A stretch of 64,000 bases of DNA, from positions 186,001 to 250,000 of the forward strand of contig NZ_JBKOPS010000003.1 in NCBI RefSeq assembly GCF_047272945.1. Reading direction: 5' to 3'. The notes under the pieces are model-generated. The model saw only the letters and a list, made by a program, of their open reading frames with translations, was not told the origin of the DNA and searched no databases. The translations under genes and the position numbers were made by a program. This document shows positions 17,879 to 26,962 of this stretch, in pieces. Within the stretch, counting starts at the first letter, position 1. Every line of letters begins with the position of its first letter. This stretch comes from Rubrolithibacter danxiaensis (GTDB lineage Bacteria > Bacteroidota > Bacteroidia > Sphingobacteriales > Sphingobacteriaceae).

Positions 17879-17965
17879 GATAAAGACACTTTTTACAAAG
17901 CTGCTGTTGCTCTTAGAAAAGATCTTTGGGGCGGTAAGTTTAGTGTAGAGGATATTCAATTATAG
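17879..17965 (+). pseudogene. Possible 3' end of a disrupted gene
   Basis: Immediately after R3, a 28-codon frame reads DKDTFYKAAVALRKDLWGG and ends at TAG 17963-17965. It has protein-like composition, no start codon, and begins exactly at the repeat boundary, so it may be the tail of a gene cut by repeat insertion. I do not recognise the family, and chance is possible at this length. Confidence 0.3.
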
Positions 17966-17974
17966 AAAGCATTT

Positions 17975-18553
17975 ATGATTCTATCTTTTCAAGATCAACG
18001 GAAGCGTCTGACCCATTATTTACCTAAGTTTAAGAATCTGCAGCCAATTCCCTATGTAAAGTCTGACTTGAAAGAAAAGAATACTACTTATTCAATTCCC
18101 TGTAATAAGGATTTTAGTGAGCTTTCGTTCGACTTCCTTTTTACCTACAATATATTTCCAAGCAATATTTTGGTTTACACTGCAGAATGGTCACTATCAA
18201 AGCGACAAATGCAAAAGGGTGACACTATTATTCAACAAATTTACTTCCCCCCACTTAAAGGCTTATCATCTAAAGTAATTACAGGAGTTAGGATTAATAA
18301 TACTTTTAAAGAAAATAACATTGTGGGATTTTCATATGAAACATTAAAAGGGCACATAGAAAAAGGCATATCTACTTTCTCTATTTCTCAATTAACAAAT
18401 GAATTAGCTTTTACTATTCATACTTATTCAAAAGCCAACAATGTTATTCTAGATTTTTTCTATGCTATATTTTCCTCTCCTTATCAGGACTTCTGCACTA
18501 CGCAAGCTTTAAAGAATATGATAAAGGAATTTAAACAAGAAAATAATTTATGA
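17975..18553 (+). CDS. DUF1990 (UPF0548) family protein
   Basis: 192 residues, full length for the family. It starts MILSFQDQRKRLTHYL and has the family block GFSYETLKGHIEKGISTFSI followed by a helical tail. The biochemical role of DUF1990 is not established. The gene lies between the composite repeats and a small membrane-protein gene, overlapping the end of the latter by 6 bp tail to tail. Codon use is more AT-rich than in the neighbouring gene blocks, so it may belong to the accessory patch. Confidence 0.75.
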   Translation: MILSFQDQRKRLTHYLPKFKNLQPIPYVKSDLKEKNTTYSIPCNKDFSELSFDFLFTYNIFPSNILVYTAEWSLSKRQMQKGDTIIQQIYFPPLKGLSSKVITGVRINNTFKENNIVGFSYETLKGHIEKGISTFSISQLTNELAFTIHTYSKANNVILDFFYAIFSSPYQDFCTTQALKNMIKEFKQENNL

Positions 18554-18937
18554 TGTCCGTTTCCTCTTAAACCTATAATGTATATTAAGAATTACTGTGA
18601 ACACAAATATAAACGGCCAAAAAAAGCTTAAGGATATTAATACCATACCAATATTCTGAACCTCATTATAGACTCTTACATTCTCATTTAATAAGTATAT
18701 AAGTAGCAAATAAAGAGAATAGCCGATCAATGCAGAATTTAATGTACCAAGAATACTTTGATACTTTAATGTCCAAACATGGAAAAGAACCATATCCTTA
18801 ATAAGTATAATAATTGGTATTCCTACAGTTAATGCGTAAAAAGGCTTAAACCAATAGTATAGTAACAAATAAGCTATAGCTACTATACAGAAAGACATAA
18901 AAATGCTATATCTAGTATTATTATTCATTGCCATCAT
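18548..18937 (-). CDS. Small four-helix membrane protein, unknown function
   Basis: 129 residues with four clear hydrophobic segments (about 11-28, 32-50, 63-83, 96-118) and a basic C-terminus (RFKRKRTS). No domain recognised. Convergent with the DUF1990 gene and bounded upstream by a REP-like hairpin. Probably an inner-membrane protein. Confidence 0.6.
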   Translation of the reverse strand: MMAMNNNTRYSIFMSFCIVAIAYLLLYYWFKPFYALTVGIPIIILIKDMVLFHVWTLKYQSILGTLNSALIGYSLYLLLIYLLNENVRVYNEVQNIGMVLISLSFFWPFIFVFTVILNIHYRFKRKRTS

Positions 18938-18975
18938 ATTTAGAACTCCACTTTACTTCTTTATCATCTTCCCTT

Positions 18976-19000
18976 CTAGCGCAAGCGTCCGCTTGTGCTA
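18976..19000 (-). repeat. REP-like hairpin downstream of the RAYT gene
   Basis: Arms AGCGCAAGCG (18978-18987) and CGCTTGTGCT (18990-18999) with a 2-nt loop. This copy is inverted relative to the other copies and overlaps the RAYT stop codon. Confidence 0.8.
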
Positions 19001-19546
19001 CTGTATATGCTTAATTTCTAACAGACCTTTGCCTCCTGAATAATCTCTGGCACTGCTATAAAGATAAGCTTCCGGTACATCTACAAAGCCAGCAACAACA
19101 GGATTGGCATGCAGATATTCCAGTTTCTGTTCCACCATATAATTATCCCACAATTCTATTGGATGGTTACCCTGCTGCCAAAACTGATAGCCCGTATTAT
19201 TACTGTTTTTCTTCCCTGCTCGTTCCATCATCCAAATTAGCCATTCCTTTCTGCTTTCTGTTGGATGTTCTCTTATCGCATTTTTTAAACTACCTGATGT
19301 AAAACTCTTAAAGTCTCTTAGTATGTCTTCCATTTTATTTCCACTGGTTCCGATAATAAGATGAACATGGCTGGTCATGATGCACCATGCATAAATCTCC
19401 AGTCCTTTAGTAGTCTGACAATATCTCAGGCTATCAAGTAATATTTCTTTATATTCATTACGAATGAACACATCCAGCCAATTTACAACGGAAACGCTTA
19501 CGAAGTATAGTTTCGTCTGATCTTTGATTTTATACTTACTGCTCAC
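18998..19546 (-). CDS. REP-associated tyrosine transposase (RAYT, Y1 family)
   Basis: 182 residues of the IS200/IS605-like Y1 transposase superfamily. The HUH motif is HVHLII (in CIMTSHVHLIIGTSG), and the C-terminal helix has the candidate catalytic tyrosine within NYMVEQKLEYLHANPVVAGFV, as in TnpA-REP proteins. RAYTs are single-copy domesticated transposases that nick REP hairpin elements. Here the gene is flanked on both sides by REP-like hairpins in opposite orientation (18976-19000 and 19579-19609), and further copies occur up to 2.5 kb away. The length is normal and the motifs are intact, so it is probably active. Confidence 0.92.
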   Translation of the reverse strand: MSSKYKIKDQTKLYFVSVSVVNWLDVFIRNEYKEILLDSLRYCQTTKGLEIYAWCIMTSHVHLIIGTSGNKMEDILRDFKSFTSGSLKNAIREHPTESRKEWLIWMMERAGKKNSNNTGYQFWQQGNHPIELWDNYMVEQKLEYLHANPVVAGFVDVPEAYLYSSARDYSGGKGLLEIKHIQ

Positions 19547-19578
19547 CCTTTAAATATAGTGATTTAGAACAATTAGAA

Positions 19579-19609
19579 GTCAGCACAAGCGGACGCTTGC
19601 GCTAGATGG
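19579..19609 (+). repeat. REP-like hairpin upstream of the RAYT gene
   Basis: Arms AGCACAAGCG (19582-19591) and CGCTTGCGCT (19594-19603) separated by GA, preceded by GTC and followed by AGATGG. It has the same sequence and orientation as the hairpins in R1 and R3 and is inverted relative to the copy at the other end of the RAYT gene. Confidence 0.8.
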
Positions 19610-19744
19610 AGATTACAGCTAATTGTTTAATAAACAGCTCCCTAAATTTTTATTCGCTATTCTTACCACTTGAGTAACATTTCCGTTAAATTAAAGTCCA
19701 ATAGCTAAATGATAAAACCAATAAATAAATCAAAACCATTAACC

Positions 19745-20470
19745 ATGAAAAAATTAATTTTAATAGCAGTCTTTACTGTTATAACAGTTACAAGTTCCTT
19801 TGCACAGACAGTTGATCAGATTGTCGGAAAAAATATTGCGGCACTTGGCGGTAAAGAAAAACTGAAAGCCTTAAAAAGCCTGAAGATGGAAGCAACGATT
19901 TCTGTACAGGGAATGGAATTCCCCGCAAACATTGTACAGGTTAACGAGGTTGGCAGGCGAACAGACTTTACCGTTCAGGGATCAACAGGAACAGAAGTAA
20001 TTACTCAAAAAGAAGGCTGGAAGCTGATGCCTTTCATGGGACAGACAAATCCGCAGCAAATTCCGTTGAATGAAGTAAAAGAAAATGCGCTTTTTAATGA
20101 CATACAGGGCCCTGTTGTTGATTACGCTCAAAAAGGCAATAAAATTGAACTTACAGGTAAAGACACTGTAGCAGGCAAACCGGCTTATAAATTGAAAATC
20201 ACCTCTAAAGACGGAATTACCATTAACTATTATGTAGACGCAGAAACAGGAAACACAGTAAAAATAGGTGCAAAAAGAACCATTAACGGGCAGCAGCTTG
20301 ATATCGTTTCGTTATTTTCCGATTACAAGAAAACGCCGGAAGGCTATTCTTTTCCATATACCGTTAAGCAGGAAATACCCGGCGCAGGGCCAATGGCAAT
20401 TAAAGTAACAAAAATAGAAGTAAACCCGGAAGTGGACGAAAGCATTTTTGAGATGCCGCAAACAAAGTAA
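19745..20470 (+). CDS. Periplasmic LolA-like protein
   Basis: 241 residues from ATG 19745. An upstream in-frame ATG at 19709 would put 12 charged residues before the signal peptide, so 19745 is preferred. The signal peptide (KKLILIAVFTVITVTSSFAQ) is followed by a beta-rich domain with DQIVGKNIAALGGKEKLKALKSLKMEATISVQGMEFP and YYVDAETGNTVKIG. This is the pattern of outer-membrane lipoprotein-sorting (LolA/LolB-fold) proteins of Bacteroidota, often also found appended to peptidases. It probably binds a lipid or lipoprotein in the periplasm. A terminator follows directly. Confidence 0.7.
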   Translation: MKKLILIAVFTVITVTSSFAQTVDQIVGKNIAALGGKEKLKALKSLKMEATISVQGMEFPANIVQVNEVGRRTDFTVQGSTGTEVITQKEGWKLMPFMGQTNPQQIPLNEVKENALFNDIQGPVVDYAQKGNKIELTGKDTVAGKPAYKLKITSKDGITINYYVDAETGNTVKIGAKRTINGQQLDIVSLFSDYKKTPEGYSFPYTVKQEIPGAGPMAIKVTKIEVNPEVDESIFEMPQTK

Positions 20471-20480
20471 AATGACGTTT

Positions 20481-20516
20481 TAGTGGTACGGTTAAGTCTC
20501 CGTACCACTAATTTTT
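20481..20516 (+). terminator. Intrinsic terminator after the LolA-like gene
   Basis: An 11-bp perfect stem TAGTGGTACGG / CCGTACCACTA with an 8-nt loop is followed by ATTTTT, 10 bp after the stop. Confidence 0.85.
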
Positions 20517-20574
20517 AAAAGCAATACCCCTTAAACTAATCGCTTTTTCGTTTAAGAACAAAACTACTACCACA

Positions 20575-22059
20575 TTAATCTCCTCGTTGCCTTACCGGGA
20601 TATTGAACCAAAAAGTAGAACCTTTTCCAACTTGGCTTCTGGCTCCGATGTTTCCTCCGTGCCGTTTAATAATCTCGGCTGATATAAATAAGCCCAGGCC
20701 AAGGCCGGAGGACCTGAACGAGTTTTCTTCGCCACGATAGAACCTCTCGAAAATTAAAGACAGCTTTTCATCGGGAATGCCAGGGCCGGAATCGGTAATT
20801 TCTAAAGAGAATAGCGTAGTATCAGCAGCATACCGGATGCTTATATCAGGTGCGTCGGGAGAATATTTTATAGCATTGGAAAGCAGATTACAAACTACCT
20901 GTTCCAGTCGGTTCTTATCACCATGTATCGTGGTAACAGGATCTCCTGATACAGAAACCTGGTGTGCAGCACTTGTATTCCGGGCAAAGGTGATACAGTC
21001 TTCAAGCAGATCGGAAACTTTAAATTCATTAAAATTATAAATCATTTTGCCCGAATCTATTTTAGAAATATCAAGCAGTTCGCTTACCAGGCCCGTTAAT
21101 TTATCAACCTGGCGATTGGCTTTTGGAATGAAATTTTTAAATAAGGGATTGCTCTCCTTTTCAGCCAGCTTTTCCATCAATTGCAAATATCCCTTCATGC
21201 TGGTTATTGGCGTTTTTAGTTCATGGCTGGCAATACTCATAAACTCCTCTCGCTTTTCAAGAGATTCCTGCATTGCTTTTGCTGCTTCTACCTGAGCAGC
21301 CTCCAGTTGTTTCTGCATGGTGATATCCCGTATTTCCACTACCGTAGAAATTGGCTTACCATTTTCGTAAATAGGGCTTGCTGTACATAAAGCAGGAAAA
21401 GCTGTTCCGTCTTTCCGAAAAAATACATCTTCGTATGTACCTATAGGCTCATTAGCTACTAATGCATGTAGTACCGGGCAATCGTCTATAAGATATGGAG
21501 AACCATCTGCATGATGATGATGAATAAGGTAATGTAAGGGCTGCAAACTGATCTCTTCAAAACTATATCCAAACATTCGCTGGCCAACAGGATTCATGAA
21601 TGTACAAACACCCGATGTGTTTATCATAAACAATGCGGCCGTTGTATTGTCTGTAATTGTTTTAATCAATTTATGCTGGTTTACCTTATCGGTAATATCA
21701 TGTGCATGAACCAAACGAGATTTTAAACCCTTGAAATTGATTGGATAGGAAACAATTTCAACATATATAACCTCTCCGGTTTTTAAAACATGAGCTGATT
21801 CTATCTTATTTGTTTCCTGATCGGGAAGATTATGAAGCCAACGTCCCAATTGTTCCAGATCTTCAGGAGGCCGGATGTCCTTTAAGGTCATATTAAGAAA
21901 TTCATCCTTAGAGAACTTGTACTTTTCTATTGCAGCATCGTTTACTTCCAGAAACCTGATTGTTCCAATTTCATAAATCCACATGGGCTGCGGACACCTG
22001 TAAAATAAAATATCAAAATCAGGTTCGGCGGAATTTTTATTAAGAGGCTTAGATTCCAT
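20575..22059 (-). CDS. Cytosolic PAS-PAS sensor histidine kinase
   Basis: 494 residues with no membrane segment. Two PAS domains (about 10-130 and 135-255; the first has MWIYEIGTIRFLEVNDAAI) are followed by HisKA with phospho-acceptor motif SHELKTPITSM and a complete HATPase domain: N box NLLSNAIKYSP, G1 DSGPGIP, G2 GLGLGLFIS. No receiver domain or adjacent response regulator, so it is an orphan kinase. Its first PAS closely resembles that of the next upstream gene (WIYDVETLRFLAVNDAAI), so the two are paralogues by duplication. The PAS ligand cannot be told. Confidence 0.92.
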   Translation of the reverse strand: MESKPLNKNSAEPDFDILFYRCPQPMWIYEIGTIRFLEVNDAAIEKYKFSKDEFLNMTLKDIRPPEDLEQLGRWLHNLPDQETNKIESAHVLKTGEVIYVEIVSYPINFKGLKSRLVHAHDITDKVNQHKLIKTITDNTTAALFMINTSGVCTFMNPVGQRMFGYSFEEISLQPLHYLIHHHHADGSPYLIDDCPVLHALVANEPIGTYEDVFFRKDGTAFPALCTASPIYENGKPISTVVEIRDITMQKQLEAAQVEAAKAMQESLEKREEFMSIASHELKTPITSMKGYLQLMEKLAEKESNPLFKNFIPKANRQVDKLTGLVSELLDISKIDSGKMIYNFNEFKVSDLLEDCITFARNTSAAHQVSVSGDPVTTIHGDKNRLEQVVCNLLSNAIKYSPDAPDISIRYAADTTLFSLEITDSGPGIPDEKLSLIFERFYRGEENSFRSSGLGLGLFISAEIIKRHGGNIGARSQVGKGSTFWFNIPVRQRGD

Positions 22060-22196
22060 TGGGCAAAGCAGGAAATATAAATCCTGTAAAGATTAACAAT
22101 AAAACACTTCGTAACAAAGATACTACGACTTTTTTACCCTGTTGGTTTTAACTCGAAGAAAATAGGAAATTATAACTGCTTCAAATGCTGTATGTA

Positions 22197-23453
22197 TCAG
22201 GAATAATGATCTTTCGCTTCACATCTGTTAATTTCCCTGCTGATCTCTTTTATCACTTCGTCTAGGTCAGCAGTACAAACCTCTATCAGCGAATGCATTT
22301 CTTTAATCTCTTCTATATGTTGCGAATCCTTACATAAACCTACGAGGCTGAGTATAGATGCAACCGGTTTTCTTAAAGCATGCGAATTCGTCCAGGCCAT
22401 TTTACGCAGTGCCTGGTTCTGCGCTTTTATCATTTCTTCCCTTTCTTTCCGTTCGGTAATGATATTCTGAACGGAGATATACCGCTCTACCTCATTTTCC
22501 TGGTTATGTATTGCCGAAATAGTAAGCTCCACCCAATATTCTTCGCCATTTTTGGTATAGTTCACTATTTCAAAACTCCGGAACTCATTTTTCTGAAGAG
22601 ACTCCATTATCTGTACCTGAGTGGCTGGATCTGTGTTAGTACCATGAAGAAAATGACTACTTTTTCCTTTAACTTCTTCCAGTGCATATCCTGTAAAGTT
22701 TATAAAAGCCTGGTTCACCCAAGTTATAACTCCGCATTTGTCTGTTATAACTACCATGTTATGTACACGGTCTACAACCTCTGCGAGCCGTTGTTTATCT
22801 TCCAGCGACTGTTGTATCAATCCAATGTTTTTCTCCAGCTCTTCCCGTAACTCTTTCTCAATGGTGTATAGACTTTTTAGTTTTTCTTCCTGATTTAGCC
22901 GTGCCGTTACGTCGAGAGCCATAACCATGGCGCAATCACGGTCGTTAAACTTAATTTTATGCGATTTAACAGACACTGTGAACAGCTTACCGTTTTTCTT
23001 TATGTGCTGCCAATAGCCGGAGGCATGAAACTCATCTGGTAAATTCTTTGCTGATTTCTGTACTTTTTCATGATCTTCCTGCGGCCGGATATCCTGTATG
23101 GTAAGTTGATGAAATTCCTGCCTTGAGTAACCATACTTACGAATGGCCGCATCGTTAACAGCCAGGAAGCGCAGCGTTTCTACATCGTAGATCCAGATAG
23201 GATTTGGATTAGCATAAAAAAGGCTCTTATATTGTTTTTCTGAATTTAGAAGCGATTTCTGATGCTTTTTTATGTTAAAATAAAGTAACAAACCTGTAAT
23301 TAATACAAAAAAGACTCCTTTACTTGTTTGAAGTACAGACAGCTGAATAGCAGTAAAGGATGAGATCAAATTGACTAAACGATCGCTCAGTACAATCCAT
23401 GCCACACTTATGGAAAGATACAGAAGTACGATCTTTAAAGGTTTATTACTCAT
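22197..23453 (-). CDS. Membrane PAS sensor protein with HisKA-like tail but no ATPase domain
   Basis: 418 residues. Two N-terminal membrane helices (about 7-25 and 40-60) are followed by two PAS domains and PAC motifs (VEVERYISVQNIITERKE-like). The C-terminus holds a HisKA-like dimerisation helix with SHALRKPVASILSL, in which the usual E of HELR is replaced by A. The protein then stops with no HATPase_c domain. Such short forms recur in Bacteroidota and may act as partners or competitors of full kinases. No frameshift or downstream remnant is visible, so this looks like a natural architecture. Confidence 0.8.
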   Translation of the reverse strand: MSNKPLKIVLLYLSISVAWIVLSDRLVNLISSFTAIQLSVLQTSKGVFFVLITGLLLYFNIKKHQKSLLNSEKQYKSLFYANPNPIWIYDVETLRFLAVNDAAIRKYGYSRQEFHQLTIQDIRPQEDHEKVQKSAKNLPDEFHASGYWQHIKKNGKLFTVSVKSHKIKFNDRDCAMVMALDVTARLNQEEKLKSLYTIEKELREELEKNIGLIQQSLEDKQRLAEVVDRVHNMVVITDKCGVITWVNQAFINFTGYALEEVKGKSSHFLHGTNTDPATQVQIMESLQKNEFRSFEIVNYTKNGEEYWVELTISAIHNQENEVERYISVQNIITERKEREEMIKAQNQALRKMAWTNSHALRKPVASILSLVGLCKDSQHIEEIKEMHSLIEVCTADLDEVIKEISREINRCEAKDHYS

Positions 23454-23507
23454 TTCTGCCTGGCTACATAAAATTAATCCTGTTCTTTAAAAATGTCAAT
23501 TAATTTA

Positions 23508-25901
23508 CTAAACATTTAGTTCAGGTTTCATCCTTGTAAAATATTTCAGCTTTTTGTACAATATTTTTGTATCGAAAGGTTTAAGTACAAAATCATTCAT
23601 ACCCATTTTCAAAAACTTATCCTGATCTTCTTTTATTGCACTGCCTGTTAACGCAATAACAGGCAGCTCTTTAAATCTCTCTTCCGGCAGTTCCCTGATA
23701 ATTTTTACTGCCTCGTCTCCATCCATTTCCGGCATATGAATATCCATTAGAACAATATCATAACGGTTTTCCCTGATCTTCTCTATGGCCTCCCGCCCGT
23801 TTTCTGCGAAATCTGCCTGCACATTCCACTTCTTCAATACTTTACCTGCAAGCAAACGGTTAATACTGTTATCGTCTACCACCAGTACGTACGCATCCAG
23901 ATCTTCTTCCAGCTCTTCCACAGGGTTTAGTACACTTTCTGCTTCGCCCACCTTTTTAAAAGAGATAGTGAAAGAGAAGGTGGTCCCTTTGCCCAGTTCG
24001 CTCTCTACATTAATTTGTGAATGGTATAGCTCAATTAGTTTCTTGGTGATCGCCAAACCCAATCCCGTTCCTCCATATTTTCTGGATGTATCGGAATCAG
24101 CTTGGGTGTAAGCATCAAAAATGAGTTGAAGTTTGTTTGCAGCAATGCCAATTCCTGTATCGGATACCTTAAAAAGGATAGAAACTCTATCCCGCTCCTC
24201 CTTAACTAACTGCAGGCTCAGTAAAACCTCACCTTCATTGGTAAATTTAACAGCGTTACCCAGAAGGTTCATAAAGATCTGGTACAAACGGATGCTATCG
24301 CCGGTTATATAAGATGGAATTTTAGGATCTATATGATAACTTAGTCGTAAATCTTTTTCACCCGTTCTAAACTTAAGCGATTCGATTGTTTTAGATACCA
24401 GATCAGAAATATTTACCGGAACAGCTTCAAGCTGCAAATTACCGGTTTCAATTTTGGTAAAGTCAAGTACGTCGTTAATAAGCGTAAGCAGGTTTTGCGC
24501 AGAAAAATCCAGAATGTTCAAATGCTCTTTCTGCCTTTCCAGTGGATTTTCTTCTTTCAGAAGTCGCGTAACGCAAATTACCGCGTTTAACGGAGTACGC
24601 ATTTCATGACTCATTACTGAAAGAAACCCTTCTTTCGCCTTACTTAGCTGTATGGCATCTTCGCGGGTTTTTATTAATTGTTCTTCGGCCCTTTTCCGCT
24701 CACTGATATCGAATACAACACTTATCTGGCTTTCTAACTCACCCTGAGAATTGAACAAGGGGTTCGTAGAAATAAAAAGCCAAACTGGATTTCTGCTTTT
24801 GTTGTATAATTTAATTTCTACTTCGTACGATTTTCGCTCTGCTATTGCCTGGTTAGCGTACGCAAGTACTTTTTTATCTGTTTCTTCCCCTATCAGGAGA
24901 TTCCCAAATTGTTTACCCTTCAGCTCTTCCAGTTGGTAGCCCAATATTTTCTCGCAGGCTGTGTTCATCCAGCTTATTTCATTATTTGCATTGCGGGTAA
25001 GAATCCCGGCAGCAGACTTTTCTATTGCCATAGAAAGCGTTTGCAACTGCATTTCAGCCTCTTTCCTTGCTGTAATATCCCGCCCGTTAACAAGCCAGTA
25101 ACCCTCTTTTATTACATCAGCCCACTCAAACCATCTTAATGTCCCGTCTTTTTTTAAAATCCTTGTTTCAATTGCAAAACGGTCTTCTCCTTTGGATATA
25201 GCCTCATAAATGGCCGGCATTAACCGTTCGCGTTCTCCTGCGACACTAAATTCCCATATGTTTTTACCTATTATTTCTTCGGATGTAAATCCTAAAAGTT
25301 CGTAAATAGAATCATTTACAAACTCAATATGCCCCTCACTGTCGGTAATACAGTGAATTTCGTTTGAATTGTTAAACAATCCATGAAATTTCTGCGCTTT
25401 GGTTAGCAGGTCCTGCAATTCTGCATTCTTCCGCTCCATTTCAAGATGGGAGACTACCTGACAGGCCAGTATCTGTAAAGCTTCTTTTTGCTGTTTATTT
25501 AAGCGGTTGGGCTGGTAATCTATTACGCACAGTGCCCCTACACGTTCACCATGCGGATTTATAAGTGGCACTCCGGCATAATACCGGATTGCTTTATCCC
25601 CTTTGGTTATAGGAAAAGATGATACCCTTTCATCTTTCCAGCTATCTTCAATTTCAAACAACAGGCCGTTTTGCAGTGTGTACTGACAAAACGATAAATT
25701 GAGCGGCGTTTCACTTACCCCCAAATCTGATTTGTATTTTATTGTTTTCCGTTCGTTATTAAGCAATGTTATTAACGCTTCGGGTGTATTGCAGATATAA
25801 GATGCCAATCGCGAAATAGCATCAAACTGATTTCCGGCAGTCCCACTAAGCACGGGGCAAATAAAAGTTTCTGAATTTGACGGTTCTGAATTAGTCATCA
25901 T
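23508..25901 (-). CDS. Hybrid histidine kinase: GAF-PAS-PAS-HisKA-HATPase-REC
   Basis: 797 residues, soluble. A GAF domain (about 20-165; LSFCQYTLQNG, YYAGVPLINPHGERVGALCVID) is followed by two PAS domains (about 175-290 and 300-410) and HisKA with SHEMRTPLNAVI. The HATPase has NLLGNAVKFT, DTGIGIA and GLGLAITKKLI. The C-terminal receiver (about 670-790) has the phospho-acceptor aspartate in VLMDIHMPEMDG and the switch lysine in FVLKPFD. A phosphorelay intramolecular transfer is expected; no HPt or output protein is adjacent. It is the first of three minus-strand sensor genes in tandem. Confidence 0.93.
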   Translation of the reverse strand: MMTNSEPSNSETFICPVLSGTAGNQFDAISRLASYICNTPEALITLLNNERKTIKYKSDLGVSETPLNLSFCQYTLQNGLLFEIEDSWKDERVSSFPITKGDKAIRYYAGVPLINPHGERVGALCVIDYQPNRLNKQQKEALQILACQVVSHLEMERKNAELQDLLTKAQKFHGLFNNSNEIHCITDSEGHIEFVNDSIYELLGFTSEEIIGKNIWEFSVAGERERLMPAIYEAISKGEDRFAIETRILKKDGTLRWFEWADVIKEGYWLVNGRDITARKEAEMQLQTLSMAIEKSAAGILTRNANNEISWMNTACEKILGYQLEELKGKQFGNLLIGEETDKKVLAYANQAIAERKSYEVEIKLYNKSRNPVWLFISTNPLFNSQGELESQISVVFDISERKRAEEQLIKTREDAIQLSKAKEGFLSVMSHEMRTPLNAVICVTRLLKEENPLERQKEHLNILDFSAQNLLTLINDVLDFTKIETGNLQLEAVPVNISDLVSKTIESLKFRTGEKDLRLSYHIDPKIPSYITGDSIRLYQIFMNLLGNAVKFTNEGEVLLSLQLVKEERDRVSILFKVSDTGIGIAANKLQLIFDAYTQADSDTSRKYGGTGLGLAITKKLIELYHSQINVESELGKGTTFSFTISFKKVGEAESVLNPVEELEEDLDAYVLVVDDNSINRLLAGKVLKKWNVQADFAENGREAIEKIRENRYDIVLMDIHMPEMDGDEAVKIIRELPEERFKELPVIALTGSAIKEDQDKFLKMGMNDFVLKPFDTKILYKKLKYFTRMKPELNV

Positions 25902-26010
25902 GTCTTTCGGATTCGGTCATTATACGTTAGTTTTACTGTCTGAGATTCAGAAAACAAGGAAAATAGTATAATTAACAATTCTTCTTTAAACTTTATAACT
26001 ACAACGATTT

Positions 26011-26898
26011 ATGTTTACTCCGGAAGAAAATAAACTTCCTGAAAGCGAAGGCAAATTGCAAAAATTTGATTTATTTGAAGATAACCGTTCGTTACTTACT
26101 GCCTATGCTTATGCTATTTTAGGCTCTGTTGACGATGCAAAAGACATTGTTCAGGATGCCTTTCTGAAGATCATGTTTATGGATAATGCTAAAATAAGAG
26201 ATACACGATCGTACCTTATCCGCACTGTAATAAATCTGTCTATTAACAAAAAGAACAAGAATAAAAAGCTGCAGGCCGGCTATCCTGGCGAATGGCTCCC
26301 CGAACCGGTTGCTACCGAAACGGCAGATGCTTTAATTAAGGGGAAAGAAGTTTTAGAATATTCGCTTATGGTGCTACTTGAAAAACTGAATGCGAGGCAA
26401 CGGGCCGTTTTTATTTTGAAAGAAGCTTTTGATTATGAACATACAGAAATTGCTGAAGTACTTGAAATTAAACCCGATTACTCAAGACAACTGTTAAAGC
26501 GTGCAAAAAAGAACATAGAAGGAGATGGCGCTGTTACTAAAGGAAACAGTTCAGCAGATTACCTTAACACCTACCTCGAAGTAATTCGACGGGGAGATAC
26601 CGCCCGGCTGGAAGAGTTGCTTAAGGAAGAGATTATAGTTTATTCGGATGGAGGAGGAAAAGTTTCTGCCGGATTAAAACCGGTTTATGGGAAGAAACAT
26701 GCTTCAGCTTATTTGCTGGGTATTTACCAAAAGTTTTACCGGAACCGTCACATCGTACAGGGTATCATCAACCATCAGCCTGCCCTGTTATATTATGAAG
26801 ACAATGTACTCACTAACTGCCAAATTTTTTCATTAGAAAGCGAACATATAAAACAGATCTATTTTATAAGGAATCCGGAAAAGCTGAAAGTTATTTAA
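26011..26898 (+). CDS. ECF41-type sigma factor with fused NTF2/SnoaL-like domain
   Basis: 295 residues. The N-terminal sigma-70 regions 2 and 4 (LGSVDDAKDIVQDAFLKIM; LNARQRAVFILKEAFDYEHTEIAEVL) are followed by the SnoaL-like C-terminal extension that defines group ECF41. All three ECF41 signatures are present: WLPEP in the linker, DGGGK in the extension, and NPEKL (family NPDKL) at the C-terminus. In this group the extension, not a separate anti-sigma factor, controls activity. The next gene is a carboxymuconolactone decarboxylase-family protein, one of the standard ECF41 targets. Confidence 0.92.
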   Translation: MFTPEENKLPESEGKLQKFDLFEDNRSLLTAYAYAILGSVDDAKDIVQDAFLKIMFMDNAKIRDTRSYLIRTVINLSINKKNKNKKLQAGYPGEWLPEPVATETADALIKGKEVLEYSLMVLLEKLNARQRAVFILKEAFDYEHTEIAEVLEIKPDYSRQLLKRAKKNIEGDGAVTKGNSSADYLNTYLEVIRRGDTARLEELLKEEIIVYSDGGGKVSAGLKPVYGKKHASAYLLGIYQKFYRNRHIVQGIINHQPALLYYEDNVLTNCQIFSLESEHIKQIYFIRNPEKLKVI

Positions 26899-26913
26899 TA
26901 AAAATCATAAAAC

Positions 26914-26940
26914 TGTCACGCATTCAGGGCATTGTTTGTC
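26914..26940 (+). promoter_or_regulatory. Candidate ECF41-dependent promoter
   Basis: TGTCACG (26914-26920) and TGTC (26937-26940) are separated by 16 bp. The published ECF41 consensus, as I know it, is TGTCACA and CGTC with such a spacer, so there is one mismatch in each box. It lies 22 bp before the carboxymuconolactone decarboxylase gene start. Confidence 0.65.
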
Positions 26941-26962
26941 TTTCTAAAAATTAAAAATAATT

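Noticed and set aside
22380..22850. 156-residue plus-strand open frame
   Set aside because: Antisense to the PAS sensor gene; its Phe/Ile/Cys-rich composition is typical of a shadow frame.
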